A stretch of 64,000 nt of DNA from Paenarthrobacter nitroguajacolicus (GTDB taxonomy: Bacteria; Actinomycetota; Actinomycetes; Actinomycetales; Micrococcaceae): contig NZ_JAQPPK010000022.1 in assembly GCF_029952445.1 (NCBI RefSeq), forward strand, positions 25,278 to 89,277, read 5' to 3'. Both the position numbers and the translations under genes were made by a program. Below the pieces are notes generated by a model. That model saw only the letters and a program-made list of their open reading frames with translations. It did not search any database and was not told the DNA's origin. The number at the start of each line of letters is the position of its first letter. Position 1 is the stretch's first letter. This document shows, in pieces, positions 17,719 through 26,513 of the stretch.

Positions 17719-17724
17719 TAAACT
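17719..17724 (+). promoter_or_regulatory. -10 box of hisC (leaderless type)
   Basis: TAAACT ends 6 nt before GTG 17731. The spacing favours 17731 over the adjacent GTG at 17728 as the translated start. Confidence 0.5.
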
Positions 17725-17730
17725 GTTGTG

Positions 17731-18849
17731 GTGAGTGAGCAGCTTGAGCGACTTGACCGACTTCCCCTCCGGACCAACCTGCGTGGACTGAGCCCTTATG
17801 GCGCACCGCAGCTTGATGTCCCTGTTCTACTCAACGTCAACGAGAACACCCATGGCGTCCCTGCCGATGTCCAGGCGGCCATCACTGAGGCCGTGGCGGC
17901 TGCTGCCACAGGACTGAACCGCTACCCCGACCGCGAGTTCACCGATCTCCGTGAGGCCCTTGCGCAGTACCTTGGCCACGGTCTCTCCGCCGAGAACATC
18001 TGGGCTGCCAACGGATCCAACGAGGTCCTCCAGCAAATCCTCCAGGCGTTTGGCGGTCCGGGACGCAAGGCCCTTGGTTTCCCTCCCACATACTCGATGT
18101 ACCCGTTGTTGGCCAGCGGAACCGATACCGAATACCTTCGCGGCGTCCGAGCCGATGACTACGGTCTGGATGCAGAGTCGGCCGCAGCGCAGGTTCGGGA
18201 AACCGGAGCCAACATCGTCTTCCTCTGCTCACCGAACAACCCCACAGGCACCGGCCTGGGCCTGGATGTGGTCGAGGCTGTGTATGAAGCCGGCGAAGCA
18301 AGCCAGGCAATCGTGATCGTGGACGAGGCCTACCACGAGTTCGCGCACGACAACACTCCGAGCGCTTTGACCCTCCTGCCCGGGCGCGAACGGTTGATCG
18401 TCTCGCGCACCATGAGCAAGGCATTCGCCCTGGCCGGTGCCCGGATCGGCTACATGGCTGCCGCCCCCGAGGTTACCGATGCCATCCGCCTGGTCCGCCT
18501 GCCGTACCACCTGTCCGCTGTCACCCAGGCGACCGCCCTGGCTGCGTTGACGCACCGTGAAGCCCTCATGGCCGACGTCGAAGACATCAAGGTCCAGCGC
18601 GACCGGATCGTCACCGAACTTCTCCGCATGGGGCTTAAGCCTGCAGCATCGGACTCCAACTATGTCTTCTTCGGTGGGCTCGAAAACCCGCACGTGATCT
18701 GGCAGGGCTTGCTCGATGCCGGTGTGCTGATCCGGGATGTCGGCATCCCTGGACACTTGCGGGTCACCGCCGGTACCGAGCCGGAAACCACTGCCTTCCT
18801 TGAGGCCTTGGAAGCACTCCTGGACGGTTCTGCTTCACAGCGCGCCTAA
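17731..18849 (+). CDS. hisC: Histidinol-phosphate aminotransferase
   Basis: A 372-residue fold-type I PLP enzyme converting imidazole-acetol phosphate to histidinol phosphate. [11 protein letters not shown], the [20 protein letters not shown] cofactor loop, [10 protein letters not shown] and VDEAYHEFA are canonical; the Schiff-base lysine is in [15 protein letters not shown] (about Lys230). GTG 17731 follows a TAAACT -10 box by 6 nt. It opens the his cluster hisC-hisB-hisH-hisA. hisD, which often precedes hisC in actinobacteria, is not here; the upstream gene is LysM. Confidence 0.95.
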   Translation: MSEQLERLDRLPLRTNLRGLSPYGAPQLDVPVLLNVNENTHGVPADVQAAITEAVAAAATGLNRYPDREFTDLREALAQYLGHGLSAENIWAANGSNEVLQQILQAFGGPGRKALGFPPTYSMYPLLASGTDTEYLRGVRADDYGLDAESAAAQVRETGANIVFLCSPNNPTGTGLGLDVVEAVYEAGEASQAIVIVDEAYHEFAHDNTPSALTLLPGRERLIVSRTMSKAFALAGARIGYMAAAPEVTDAIRLVRLPYHLSAVTQATALAALTHREALMADVEDIKVQRDRIVTELLRMGLKPAASDSNYVFFGGLENPHVIWQGLLDAGVLIRDVGIPGHLRVTAGTEPETTAFLEALEALLDGSASQRA

Positions 18850-18895
18850 ACTTGTCAATAGACCCAATCCATCCTCCCTGCATAAGGACGTCCCA

Positions 18896-19522
18896 ATGAG
18901 CGAAACCGGCGCTACGCCGTCCGCTGCCCGCACTGCGCGCATGGAGCGCACCACCAGCGAATCCTCCGTGTTGGTGGAGATCAACCTGGACGGCTCCGGC
19001 GTTTCGGACATCAGCACCTCAGTGCCCTTCTACGACCACATGCTTACGGCGCTGTGCAAGCACTCGCTGATCGACATGACGGTCAAGGCAACCGGGGACA
19101 CCCACATCGATGCGCACCACACGGTGGAAGATGTTGCCATCACCTTCGGGGAGGTCTTGCGGACAGCCTTGGGCGACAAGGCAGGCATCCGACGCTTCGG
19201 TGAAGCCACTGTCCCGCTGGACGAGGCCTTGGCGCATGCTGTGGTGGATGTTTCGGGCCGGCCTTACTTGGTCCACGGCGGTGAACCCGCCGGCCAGGAG
19301 TACCACCTGATTGGTGGGCACTTCACTGGCTCGCTGACCCGCCACGTTTTCGAGGCGATCACGTTGCACGCCGGAATCTGCCTGCACATGAACGTTCTCG
19401 CCGGCCGGGACCCGCACCACATCGTCGAGGCCCAGTTCAAGGCTTTCGCGCGCGCACTCCGTGCCGCCGTCGAGTCCGACCCGCGCGTTGAGGGAATTCC
19501 CTCCACCAAGGGGGCACTGTGA
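18896..19522 (+). CDS. hisB: Imidazoleglycerol-phosphate dehydratase
   Basis: A 208-residue manganese-dependent dehydratase of histidine biosynthesis (monofunctional form, without phosphatase). Metal-binding histidine clusters are visible in [27 protein letters not shown], and [21 protein letters not shown] 18896 follows AAGGACG by 6 bases. A TAAACT at the end of hisC (18847-18852) might supply an internal promoter. The stop overlaps hisH by 4 bases (GTGA). Confidence 0.95.
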   Translation: MSETGATPSAARTARMERTTSESSVLVEINLDGSGVSDISTSVPFYDHMLTALCKHSLIDMTVKATGDTHIDAHHTVEDVAITFGEVLRTALGDKAGIRRFGEATVPLDEALAHAVVDVSGRPYLVHGGEPAGQEYHLIGGHFTGSLTRHVFEAITLHAGICLHMNVLAGRDPHHIVEAQFKAFARALRAAVESDPRVEGIPSTKGAL

Positions 19523-20262
19523 GCGGCCAGGTCCTGAAGAACGGGGCGGTCGTCGATGCTACGGCTTCAGTGAAGCCGGAGTCGCCCGAGGGCAAGCCCA
19601 CCGTGACGGTGCTGGACTACGGATCCGGCAACGTCCGGTCCGCGGTCCGCGCGCTGGAGAGGGCAGGCGCCCACGTAGTGCTCAGCTCCAAGCCGGAGGA
19701 CGTACTGAACGCCGACGGCCTGGTTGTTCCCGGCGTCGGCGCTTTCGAGACGGTGATGAAGGAACTCAAAGCTGTTGACGCCATCCGGATGATTGGACGC
19801 CGGGTTGCCGGTGGCCGCCCGGTGCTGGCCATCTGCGTCGGCCTCCAGGTGCTCTTCGAAGCTGGTGTCGAGCACGGTACCGAATCCGAGGGCATGGCCG
19901 AATGGCCCGGCAAAGTGGAACTCCTTCCTGCTCCCGTGGTGCCTCACATGGGATGGAACACAGTGGACGTACCTGAGGGTTCCAAACTCTTCGAGGGCGT
20001 CGAGCAGGAACGCTTCTATTTCGTGCACTCGTACGGTGTGCAGGAATGGAACTTCGACGTCGTGCAGCCCCGCATGGCACCCCCTATGGTCACGTGGTCC
20101 GAACATGGCGCACGCTTCATTGCCGCCGTGGAAAACGGACCCCTGTGCGCAACCCAGTTCCACCCGGAGAAATCCGGCGACGCCGGAGCCCGGCTCCTGC
20201 GCAACTGGGTGGACGGACTGCGGAAGCCTTCGACGGAAGCCTCCGGAAGCGGTGCGGCCTAG
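19519..20262 (+). CDS. hisH: Imidazole glycerol phosphate synthase, glutaminase subunit HisH
   Basis: A 247-residue class I glutamine amidotransferase that feeds ammonia to HisF. After an unusual roughly 25-residue N-terminal extension the fold begins [13 protein letters not shown]. The nucleophilic cysteine is in [11 protein letters not shown], where many homologues have GICLGMQ. The His and Glu of the triad are in [18 protein letters not shown] is also conserved. The partner hisF is not in this window, so the two subunits come from separate loci. GTG 19519 overlaps hisB. Confidence 0.93.
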   Translation: MSGQVLKNGAVVDATASVKPESPEGKPTVTVLDYGSGNVRSAVRALERAGAHVVLSSKPEDVLNADGLVVPGVGAFETVMKELKAVDAIRMIGRRVAGGRPVLAICVGLQVLFEAGVEHGTESEGMAEWPGKVELLPAPVVPHMGWNTVDVPEGSKLFEGVEQERFYFVHSYGVQEWNFDVVQPRMAPPMVTWSEHGARFIAAVENGPLCATQFHPEKSGDAGARLLRNWVDGLRKPSTEASGSGAA

Positions 20263-20421
20263 ATGTGGTCGGTAGTCCTCATGGGCTTGGCCGGCGTCTT
20301 GGTTGGTGGGGGAATTTCCTTCCATCAGCAAAAGAAGCCGCGTTGGGTCTCCATTTCCTTTTATGTGCTGGCCGGGATGTCCCTGCTGGCTGCCTATCTC
20401 CTGACACTTCCCGGTAACTGA
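20263..20421 (+). CDS. Small two-helix membrane protein in the his cluster
   Basis: A 52-residue ORF starting ATG immediately after the hisH TAG, with no gap, and ending 44 bp before hisA. It has a hydrophobic helix at about 3-19 ([17 protein letters not shown]), a basic loop (HQQKKPRW) and a second helix at about 28-48 ([17 protein letters not shown]). This in-out-in hairpin topology, tight placement and same strand argue for a real gene. I do not recognise a named family. A role in histidine synthesis is not implied; it may only be co-transcribed. Confidence 0.65.
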   Translation: MWSVVLMGLAGVLVGGGISFHQQKKPRWVSISFYVLAGMSLLAAYLLTLPGN

Positions 20422-20465
20422 ACCGCCGGTCCACAAGCCGGCGACCCCCAACACCAAGGACACTC

Positions 20466-21209
20466 ATGACCACCTCCTCCCAGTCCGTTTTGGAACTCCT
20501 GCCTGCCGTCGACATCGTTGACGGCCAGGCAGTGCGCCTCCTGCAAGGAGAGGCGGGCTCGGAAACCAGCTACGGAACGCCCCTCGAGGCAGCCTTGAAC
20601 TGGCAGAACGACGGGGCTGAATGGGTTCATATGGTTGACCTGGACGCTGCCTTCGGCCGTGGCAACAACGCAGCCCTCATCAGCGAGGTCGTGTCGCAGC
20701 TCAAGGTCAAGGTAGAGCTGTCCGGCGGCCTGCGGGACGACGAATCCCTGGAGCGGGCCCTCGAGTTGGGTGTTGCCCGGGTGAACCTTGGTACTGCGGC
20801 GTTGGAAAACCCCGAGTGGACCAAGCGTGCAATCGAACGTTTTGGTGACAAGATCGCCGTCGGCCTTGATGTTCGAGGCACCACCCTTGCCGGCCGTGGC
20901 TGGACCAAGGAGGGCGGCGACCTTTGGGAGGTTTTGGCCCGGCTTGAGGACGCAGGATGCGCCCGCTATGTGGTGACGGACGTGACCAAGGACGGCACGC
21001 TGCAGGGTCCCAACGTGGAACTGCTGCGCAGCATGGTTGAGAAGACCGGCAAGCCCGTGGTGGCTTCCGGTGGCATCTCCAGCCTGGAGGACCTCAAAGT
21101 CCTGCGCGAGCTCGTGCCGCTGGGTGTTGAGGGTGCGATTGTTGGCAAGGCCTTGTACGCCGGAGCCTTCACCTTGCCTGAAGCCCTGGACGTGGCCGGC
21201 CGCCGCTGA
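20466..21209 (+). CDS. priA: HisA/PriA phosphoribosyl isomerase
   Basis: A 247-residue TIM-barrel isomerase acting on ProFAR in histidine synthesis; in actinobacteria the protein (PriA) usually also performs the TrpF step of tryptophan synthesis. [18 protein letters not shown] is the N-terminal phosphate/catalytic-Asp region; [13 protein letters not shown] and [14 protein letters not shown] carry the second phosphate loop and the other catalytic Asp; [11 protein letters not shown] follows. The dual activity is inferred from taxon; it would matter only if no trpF exists elsewhere. ATG 20466; the stop overlaps the next gene (TGATG). Confidence 0.92.
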   Translation: MTTSSQSVLELLPAVDIVDGQAVRLLQGEAGSETSYGTPLEAALNWQNDGAEWVHMVDLDAAFGRGNNAALISEVVSQLKVKVELSGGLRDDESLERALELGVARVNLGTAALENPEWTKRAIERFGDKIAVGLDVRGTTLAGRGWTKEGGDLWEVLARLEDAGCARYVVTDVTKDGTLQGPNVELLRSMVEKTGKPVVASGGISSLEDLKVLRELVPLGVEGAIVGKALYAGAFTLPEALDVAGRR

Positions 21210-22129
21210 TGGGCCGCCACTCAGCCCACCAGCCCGAAGAGGCGGGGATGCACCATGCGGAGAAGCGTGAACTGCCTGGCCATATCGCCGCAGCATTGGC
21301 AGGTGCCGGGGGAGCAGCGGATTCCGCGGGCCAGCCCTGGGCCGGCAGAAGCCTCGCCGGTGACGACGCCAGGATCCATAATTTCGAGGATGACGACGGA
21401 ACTGCCGACGCCGGGTATCTCGCCGCCGTGGCGGCGCTGGTCGACGGAAGCGGTAGTGAGGCCGACGTTGTGGCTTCGCTGGCGACGGCACGGGTCTTTG
21501 TTCCTGTAGTTGCCCAGCTTGCCGAGGAAGCCGAGGGCGTCGACGGCCTGCACGCCGACAAGCAGGCCGATATGGCATTGGTCACACTCAAGGCTCCCGA
21601 TGGCCGTACGGCGATGCCGGTGTTCACCTCCTCGGCGGCCTTGGAGGCATGGCACCCCCAAGCCCGCCCTGTGGCTGTCTACGCCGCGCGGGCGGCACTT
21701 TCGGCGGTGTCCGAAGGCGCCCAGCTACTGGTGTTGGACCCAGGCTCAGACTTTGCCTTCGTCGTGCGGCGTCCCGCCCTCTGGGCCCTTGCGCAGCAGA
21801 AGGACTGGACGCCGTCATACCTTGATGATCAACTGGAGACTGCTCTCGTTTCGACGGTTTCAGCCTTCACCGCAGTCCGACGCCTTGAGACACAGGCCGG
21901 CGGCGGCGTTGCCTCGCTCACCGCTGGTGGACAGCAGGTGGCCGGAGGCGGCCCAGGTCCGGAACTGCGCGTGGTGCTCTTCCTTGAGGACGGACTCGAC
22001 GCCGAAGCGGTGCAGACGCTTGTCGCCCAACTGAACGACACGTGGGCACGCATGGATTCCTTTGCCGAAGGCGTCGATTCCATGGAAGTAAAACTGCAGC
22101 GCGCAGCACAGGAGCCAGCGCCGCACTAA
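21209..22129 (+). CDS. SseB-family protein
   Basis: A 306-residue protein with the SseB N-terminal domain in its middle: ARVFVPVVAQLAEEAEG, MALVTLKAPDGRTAMPVFTSSAALEAWHP and VLDPGSDFAFVVRRPALWAL. The biochemical role of this domain is unknown; in actinobacteria such a gene often follows hisA. The first 60 residues are low-complexity. The Ala/Gly-rich segment near residue 230-250 separates a C-terminal alpha/beta part. ATG 21209 overlaps the hisA stop by one base, so it is translationally coupled. Cytoplasmic, no membrane helix. Confidence 0.8.
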   Translation: MGRHSAHQPEEAGMHHAEKRELPGHIAAALAGAGGAADSAGQPWAGRSLAGDDARIHNFEDDDGTADAGYLAAVAALVDGSGSEADVVASLATARVFVPVVAQLAEEAEGVDGLHADKQADMALVTLKAPDGRTAMPVFTSSAALEAWHPQARPVAVYAARAALSAVSEGAQLLVLDPGSDFAFVVRRPALWALAQQKDWTPSYLDDQLETALVSTVSAFTAVRRLETQAGGGVASLTAGGQQVAGGGPGPELRVVLFLEDGLDAEAVQTLVAQLNDTWARMDSFAEGVDSMEVKLQRAAQEPAPH

Positions 22130-22163
22130 TGGCAGGTCCGTTTCCCCGGGGCTGCCCGGGGAA

Positions 22164-23483
22164 ATGAGGATTGAGCCAGTGAACTTCGCTCTCTACAAAG
22201 AGATGCTGTCAATACGCCCTGTCCGGCGGTTGCTGGTTGTTGGGATGATTGCCCGAATCCCGCATTCGGCCGCGGGGGTGCTCCTTACCCTTCATATTGT
22301 CCTGACGCTTGGCCAAGGCTACGCCGCTGCCGGCGCGGCAGCCGCAGTGATGACCATCGGCATCGCCCTGGGCGCTCCGTGGCGCGGCCGCCGGGTGGAC
22401 ATGGTGGGACTGCGCAAGGCCCTGATCCCGTCGGTTGTCTCCGAAACCGTCATATGGTCGATCGTGCCGCACGTTTCCTATCAATGGCTGCTGCCGCTGG
22501 TCTTTATCGGCGGACTCTTCACGCTGCCGATCTTCAGTGTTGTCCGCCAGTCGTTGGGCGTCATGGTGGACGGGGAGCAGCGCCGTTCGGCGTTTGCCTT
22601 GGACTCCATTGCCACTGAGCTTGTGTTCATGATTGGCCCGGCGGTCGGCGCCGTGGTCGCGACAAGCGGCTACTCGGCTTTAGGCCTCACCGCCGTGGGG
22701 ATCTCCGTGTCCGTGGCCGGACTTTTCCTCATGTGGTTCAACCCGCCTACCCGCTCCGAAGTGGCCTGCACGCCCGAGGAATCGGCTGACAGGGAGTCGG
22801 ACGAGATTGCCGCTGCCGAGGCGGCGATGGTGGCGTCCGCTCCTGCGCACGTCCAGGAAGCTGCCTCCGAGATGGGATCGGCGAACTCGCGCACCGCAGC
22901 CCTCAGGAACCGGGTGGCCAGGAACTTCACCTGGTTCACTGTTTCCGTGGCCGCACTCTTCGTAGTAGCCGCGGGCTCCGGCATGGTGCTCAGCGGCTCC
23001 GACGTCAGCATAGTTGGGCTGCTGGAACGCGGCGGGCACCAGAATCAGATCGGAATTGTGTTCTTTTTCTGGTGTGCCGCGTCTGTTGTCGGTGGCCTCA
23101 TTTACGGTTCAATGAAGCGGTCTATCTCACCGATGCTTCTTTTGCTGGGCATGGCTGCCCTGACCATTCCGATGGGCTTTGCCCAGGACACCTGGACCTT
23201 GGCGTTCCTCTCGCTCCTGCCGGGCCTGTTGTGCGCGCCGGTCCTATCGGCGTCCTCCGAGAAGGTGGCGGACCTGGTGGAAGAGGAGCGCCGCGGGGAG
23301 GCCATGGGCTGGTACGGATCCGCCCTGACGGCCGGCGTAGCTTTGGGCGCGCCCCTTGCCGGGGTCTTCATCGACACCGTTGGTCCGTCGGGCGGCTTTG
23401 CGGCGGTCGGCATCGCCGGCGTGGCGCTGTGCGCCACCGGCTTGGTCCTCATGTCCATCCGCCGCAGGGCAGCCAGGATCTGA
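22164..23483 (+). CDS. MFS transporter
   Basis: A 439-residue major facilitator with about 12 hydrophobic helices in two halves separated by a charged loop of about 60 residues (residues ~195-250, rich in Glu and Ala). The first half has the loop 2-3 motif region GAPWRGRRVDMVGLRKAL. The substrate cannot be read from sequence. Start: ATG 22164; a GTG at 22179 (V then NFALYKEML) is an alternative with a better upstream purine tract. It follows the SseB gene by 34 bp and ends at a very strong terminator. Confidence 0.8.
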   Translation: MRIEPVNFALYKEMLSIRPVRRLLVVGMIARIPHSAAGVLLTLHIVLTLGQGYAAAGAAAAVMTIGIALGAPWRGRRVDMVGLRKALIPSVVSETVIWSIVPHVSYQWLLPLVFIGGLFTLPIFSVVRQSLGVMVDGEQRRSAFALDSIATELVFMIGPAVGAVVATSGYSALGLTAVGISVSVAGLFLMWFNPPTRSEVACTPEESADRESDEIAAAEAAMVASAPAHVQEAASEMGSANSRTAALRNRVARNFTWFTVSVAALFVVAAGSGMVLSGSDVSIVGLLERGGHQNQIGIVFFFWCAASVVGGLIYGSMKRSISPMLLLLGMAALTIPMGFAQDTWTLAFLSLLPGLLCAPVLSASSEKVADLVEEERRGEAMGWYGSALTAGVALGAPLAGVFIDTVGPSGGFAAVGIAGVALCATGLVLMSIRRRAARI

Positions 23484-23497
23484 GCGGGCGGAAAGCC

Positions 23498-23555
23498 AAC
23501 AGACGACGACGGCGGGCCGACCACTGAAGGTCGGTCCGCCGTCGTCGTCTGTTGA
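23498..23555. terminator. Strong bidirectional terminator
   Basis: A 26-bp stem (23498-23523 with 23530-23555) with a single G-T wobble and a 6-nt loop, between the convergent MFS and DUF1844 genes. No long T-run. An imperfect direct repeat built on GGGCTAGTTAA follows at 23562-23590 and contains the DUF1844 stop. Confidence 0.85.
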
Positions 23556-23582
23556 GGCAGTTTGGGGCTAGTTAATTTGGGG

Positions 23583-23978
23583 CTAGTTAACCGGTCCCGT
23601 GAACTTTTCGCCGGGTCCCTTGCCGGGGGCGTCCGGAATGATGGATGCCTCGCGGAAGGCCAACTGCAGGGAGCGCAGGCCGTCGCGCAACGGTCCGGCG
23701 TGCTGCGAACCGATTTCGGGGGCGGCAGCGGAAACCAGTCCGGCGAGGGCGGTGATCAACTTGCGGGCTTCGTCGAGGTCCTTGAGGTCCTCGGCGTTGG
23801 GGTCGTCGGCAAGCCCCACCTTGACGGCTGCGGCACTCATGAGGTGCACGGCGCCGGTAGTGATGACTTCCACGGCCGGAACTTCGGCGATGTCGCGGAT
23901 CTGCTGGGAGACCCCGGCGTCACCGGCGGGGGCGTCTCCGCCGAAGGAGTTGCGGGAATTGCTGTCTTCAGTGCTCAT
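23583..23978 (-). CDS. DUF1844 domain protein
   Basis: A 131-residue protein with the DUF1844 helical core (about 30-100): IRDIAEVPAVEVITTGAVHL, MSAAAVKVGLADDP, DLDEARKLITALAGLV and PLRDGLRSLQLAFREAS. The function is unknown; the gene is commonly next to infC in actinobacteria. ATG 23978 (MSTEDSNSR) is preferred over a start 14 codons upstream because the extra residues do not look family-like. It is divergent from infC, and the 352-bp gap holds the infC promoter and leader. Confidence 0.8.
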   Translation of the reverse strand: MSTEDSNSRNSFGGDAPAGDAGVSQQIRDIAEVPAVEVITTGAVHLMSAAAVKVGLADDPNAEDLKDLDEARKLITALAGLVSAAAPEIGSQHAGPLRDGLRSLQLAFREASIIPDAPGKGPGEKFTGPVN

Positions 23979-24081
23979 ACTGGTAAGCTTGTCACAGACC
24001 GACTGGAAGTCGTTATTCACGGATCGTATCCACAGTCAACAGTCCCGCCGCCCGCAATGTGCGCTTGGCGGGTTGTTTCTG

Positions 24082-24330
24082 TAGAATTGACTTTCAGTTT
24101 GCAAGCGGAGTTCTCTCCCACCCGCGTCAGCCGTTTCCCTCCGGGGACAGGATCCCCTTTGAGGGACAAGAGGTTGCCGGGTACCTGGTCGGGCACTGCG
24201 GGGTTGATCCCCGGAAGTGCGTACTTCCCGTTGAGGAAGTACAGCCGATCTTCGAGGCCTTCGATTGCGCCAGCAATTGGGGGCCTTCTCTATTTGCTGG
24301 TGACACCACCACAACCACAGGAGCTTTAAC
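24082..24330 (+). promoter_or_regulatory. infC promoter and long structured leader
   Basis: TAGAAT (24082-24087) is a good -10. About 235 nt of leader follow, with a perfect 8-bp hairpin at 24221-24242 (GTACTTCC, 6-nt loop, GGAAGTAC) and further G/C-rich complementary segments between 24135 and 24215 and around 24255-24297. In other bacteria the infC-rpmI-rplT leader binds L20 for feedback. Whether this leader does so is inferred. Both this and the rpmI promoter have TTGGC 11 nt before TAGAAT. Confidence 0.5.
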
Positions 24331-25389
24331 ATTAGCGAGCCAAGAATCAATGAGCGTATCCGCGTCCCCGAGGTGCGGCTGGTCGGTCCTGCCGGCGAAC
24401 AGGTAGGAATTGTCCGCATCGAGGACGCACTGCGTCTGGCTGCCGAATCCGATCTCGATCTCGTTGAAGTTGCGCCGCAGGCTAAGCCTCCTGTTTGCAA
24501 GTTGATGGACTTCGGCAAGTACAAGTACGAAGCCGCCGTCAAGGCACGCGAAGCCCGCAAGAACCAAACCAACACGGTTCTGAAGGAAATTCGCTTCCGC
24601 CTCAAGATCGACAAGCACGACTACGAAACCAAGCGTGGGCACGCCCTTCGCTTCCTCGGAGCCGGTGACAAGGTCAAGGCCATGATCCAGTTCCGCGGCC
24701 GCGAGCAGCAGCGTCCTGAAATGGGCATCCGCTTGCTTCAGCGTTTCGCTGAAGACGTGGCTGAGGTTGGCGTCATCGAGTCCAGCCCGCGCATCGATGG
24801 CCGCAACATGGTCATGGTGATCGGACCGCTGAAGAACAAGGCAGAAGCCAAGGCTGAAGCCCGCCGCGCCACCCAGCGTGCAGAAGCCAAGGCCCAGAAC
24901 GAAGCCAAGGCCGCTGGCCGCGTGGACACCACGGGAGAGCAGGCACCGCTGACGCAGAGCCTGGCTGACCTTCTGCCCGAAGGCTTCAAGGTCTCCGAAG
25001 AGGAAGCAACGCAGGAAGCTCCGGCGACTGCCGAGGCTCCCGCCGTTGAAGAAGCACCGGTTGCCGAAGAGGCTGCAGTTGAAGCTCCGGTTGCAGAAGA
25101 GGCACCCGCCCCGGTGGTAGAGGAAGCACCCGCTGCTGAGGAAGCTCCGGCTCCCAAGGCGGCTCCGGAAGCTCCGGCTGCCAAGGTCGCTCCGGCTCCC
25201 AAGGCAGCTCCAGCTCCAAAGGCGGCTCCGGCGGAGGCGGCTCCCAAGCCTGTCGTTCCGGCTGCGGCTCCGAAGCCGGCTGTTCCTTCGGCTCCCAAGC
25301 CTGTCGCCAAGCCGGCTGCACCCAAGCCGGCAGCTCGGCCCGCAGCCCCCAAGGCCGCGCCGAAGCCTGCATCACGCAAGACCAATTAG
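24331..25389 (+). CDS. infC: Translation initiation factor IF-3 (ATT start)
   Basis: A 352-residue IF-3, about twice the usual 180. Reading from ATT at 24331 gives the conserved opening [23 protein letters not shown] lies 7 bases before it and no ATG or GTG fits. infC is the classic gene with a non-AUG start, used for autoregulation because IF-3 rejects such codons. The N- and C-domains cover about residues 1-170 (ending [13 protein letters not shown]). The remaining ~180 residues are a low-complexity Ala/Pro/Glu tail turning into an Ala/Pro/Lys tail, so acidic first then basic. First gene of infC-rpmI-rplT. Confidence 0.93.
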   Translation: MSEPRINERIRVPEVRLVGPAGEQVGIVRIEDALRLAAESDLDLVEVAPQAKPPVCKLMDFGKYKYEAAVKAREARKNQTNTVLKEIRFRLKIDKHDYETKRGHALRFLGAGDKVKAMIQFRGREQQRPEMGIRLLQRFAEDVAEVGVIESSPRIDGRNMVMVIGPLKNKAEAKAEARRATQRAEAKAQNEAKAAGRVDTTGEQAPLTQSLADLLPEGFKVSEEEATQEAPATAEAPAVEEAPVAEEAAVEAPVAEEAPAPVVEEAPAAEEAPAPKAAPEAPAAKVAPAPKAAPAPKAAPAEAAPKPVVPAAAPKPAVPSAPKPVAKPAAPKPAARPAAPKAAPKPASRKTN

Positions 25390-25462
25390 TTCAACGCCGC
25401 GGAGGCTTTGGCCTCCACCGGCAAGCAACCAGCACGTCGGCCCCCGTTGGCCGGCTGCGCGA

Positions 25463-25468
25463 TAGAAT
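25463..25468 (+). promoter_or_regulatory. Internal promoter of rpmI
   Basis: TAGAAT -10 box 40 nt before rpmI. The sequence TTGGC lies 11 nt upstream, as at infC. TAAGGAGATC (25491-25500) is the ribosome site. Confidence 0.5.
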
Positions 25469-25507
25469 CGCGGACTTGTCCGTGGATACGTAAGGAGATC
25501 GGTTCCC

Positions 25508-25702
25508 ATGCCGAAGATGAAGACCCACAGCGGTGCTAAGAAGCGCTTCAAGCTGACCGGTACCGGCAAGCTGAAGCGTCAGCAGGCCAACCGCCGTCAC
25601 TACCTGGAGCACAAGTCCTCCAGGCTGACCCGTCGCCTCGCCGGCGACAAGCTCGTCTTCAAGGGCGATGCCAAGGTCATCAAGAAGATGCTCGGCGTCT
25701 AA
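25508..25702 (+). CDS. rpmI: 50S ribosomal protein L35
   Basis: A 64-residue, strongly basic L35. It opens [20 protein letters not shown] and ends [19 protein letters not shown] plus a short tail, both standard for the family. It sits between infC and rplT in the usual operon. ATG 25508 is preceded by TAAGGAG. Component of the large ribosomal subunit. Confidence 0.97.
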   Translation: MPKMKTHSGAKKRFKLTGTGKLKRQQANRRHYLEHKSSRLTRRLAGDKLVFKGDAKVIKKMLGV

Positions 25703-25716
25703 GTTCCAAGTTCTTT

Positions 25717-25740
25717 GGTTACTGCCATCCGGCAGTAACC
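25717..25740 (+). promoter_or_regulatory. Hairpin between rpmI and rplT
   Basis: A perfect 10-bp stem (GGTTACTGCC / GGCAGTAACC) with an ATCC loop, 15 nt after rpmI. No T-run follows, so it is more likely an attenuating, processing or L20-responsive element than a full terminator. Confidence 0.55.
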
Positions 25741-25821
25741 GACTACACCAAAAGCCTTCTCAGGCCGGCCGGGTTTCCGGCAGTAGCAGCTTGGGATAAA
25801 GATTTCTGAAGGAGTACGCAC

Positions 25822-26487
25822 GTGGCACGTGTGAAGCGGGCGGTAAACGCCCACAAGAAGCGCCGGGTTGTCCTCGAACGCGCCAAGGGTTACCGCGGTC
25901 AGCGTTCGCGCTTGTACCGCAAGGCCAAAGAGCAGCTGCTGCACTCGTTTGTGTACAGCTACGGCGACCGCCGCAAGAAGAAGGGCGACTTCCGTCGCCT
26001 CTGGATCCAGCGCATCAACGCTGCATCCCGCGCCAACGGCCTCACCTACAACCGTCTTATCCAGGGCCTCAAGGCCGCTGAGGTTGAGGTTGACCGCCGT
26101 ATGCTGGCCGAACTGGCTGTTTCCGATGCCAACGCTTTCGCCGCTCTGGTGAACGTTGCCAAGGCTGCACTCCCGGCTGACACGTCCGCTCCGGCTGCCA
26201 AGGCTGCTCCCAAGGCCAAGGTTGCCACGGCTGTTGCCACGGCTCCGGCTGTCAAGGCTGTTGTCTCCGAGAAGCCGGCCATCGACGGCGCAGTTGCCGC
26301 TGATGGTGACGAGGCTCCGGAAGGCTACGCCATCAAGGGCAACGCCGAGTCCAAGAAGTACCACGTTCCGGGTTCCACCTGGTACAACACCACCGCTGCT
26401 GAGTACTGGTTCTCCACGGTTGAAGCTGCAAAGGCTGCCGGTTTCGAGCCGGCCGGCGGCGAAGCCCGCCAGCAGATCAAGAACTAG
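25822..26487 (+). CDS. rplT: 50S ribosomal protein L20 with C-terminal sunset-like domain
   Basis: A 221-residue protein. Residues 1-118 are a complete L20 ([54 protein letters not shown]), normally the whole protein. An Ala/Pro/Lys linker (about 119-165) joins a small domain at about 168-211 with [35 protein letters not shown] and AAGFEPAG. That pattern (IKGN, YHVPG, Y, T, WF, AAGF) resembles the sunset domain seen at the ends of other actinobacterial proteins. GTG 25822 with GAAGGAG upstream. L20 assembles early on 23S rRNA; the role of the extra domain is unknown. Confidence 0.93.
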   Translation: MARVKRAVNAHKKRRVVLERAKGYRGQRSRLYRKAKEQLLHSFVYSYGDRRKKKGDFRRLWIQRINAASRANGLTYNRLIQGLKAAEVEVDRRMLAELAVSDANAFAALVNVAKAALPADTSAPAAKAAPKAKVATAVATAPAVKAVVSEKPAIDGAVAADGDEAPEGYAIKGNAESKKYHVPGSTWYNTTAAEYWFSTVEAAKAAGFEPAGGEARQQIKN

Positions 26488-26500
26488 TCGCAACTGCCAC

Positions 26501-26506
26501 TAAAGT
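26501..26506 (+). promoter_or_regulatory. -10 box of the SpoU methyltransferase gene (leaderless type)
   Basis: TAAAGT ends 7 nt before ATG 26514 and lies 14 nt after the rplT stop. Confidence 0.45.
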
Positions 26507-26513
26507 TCTTTAT

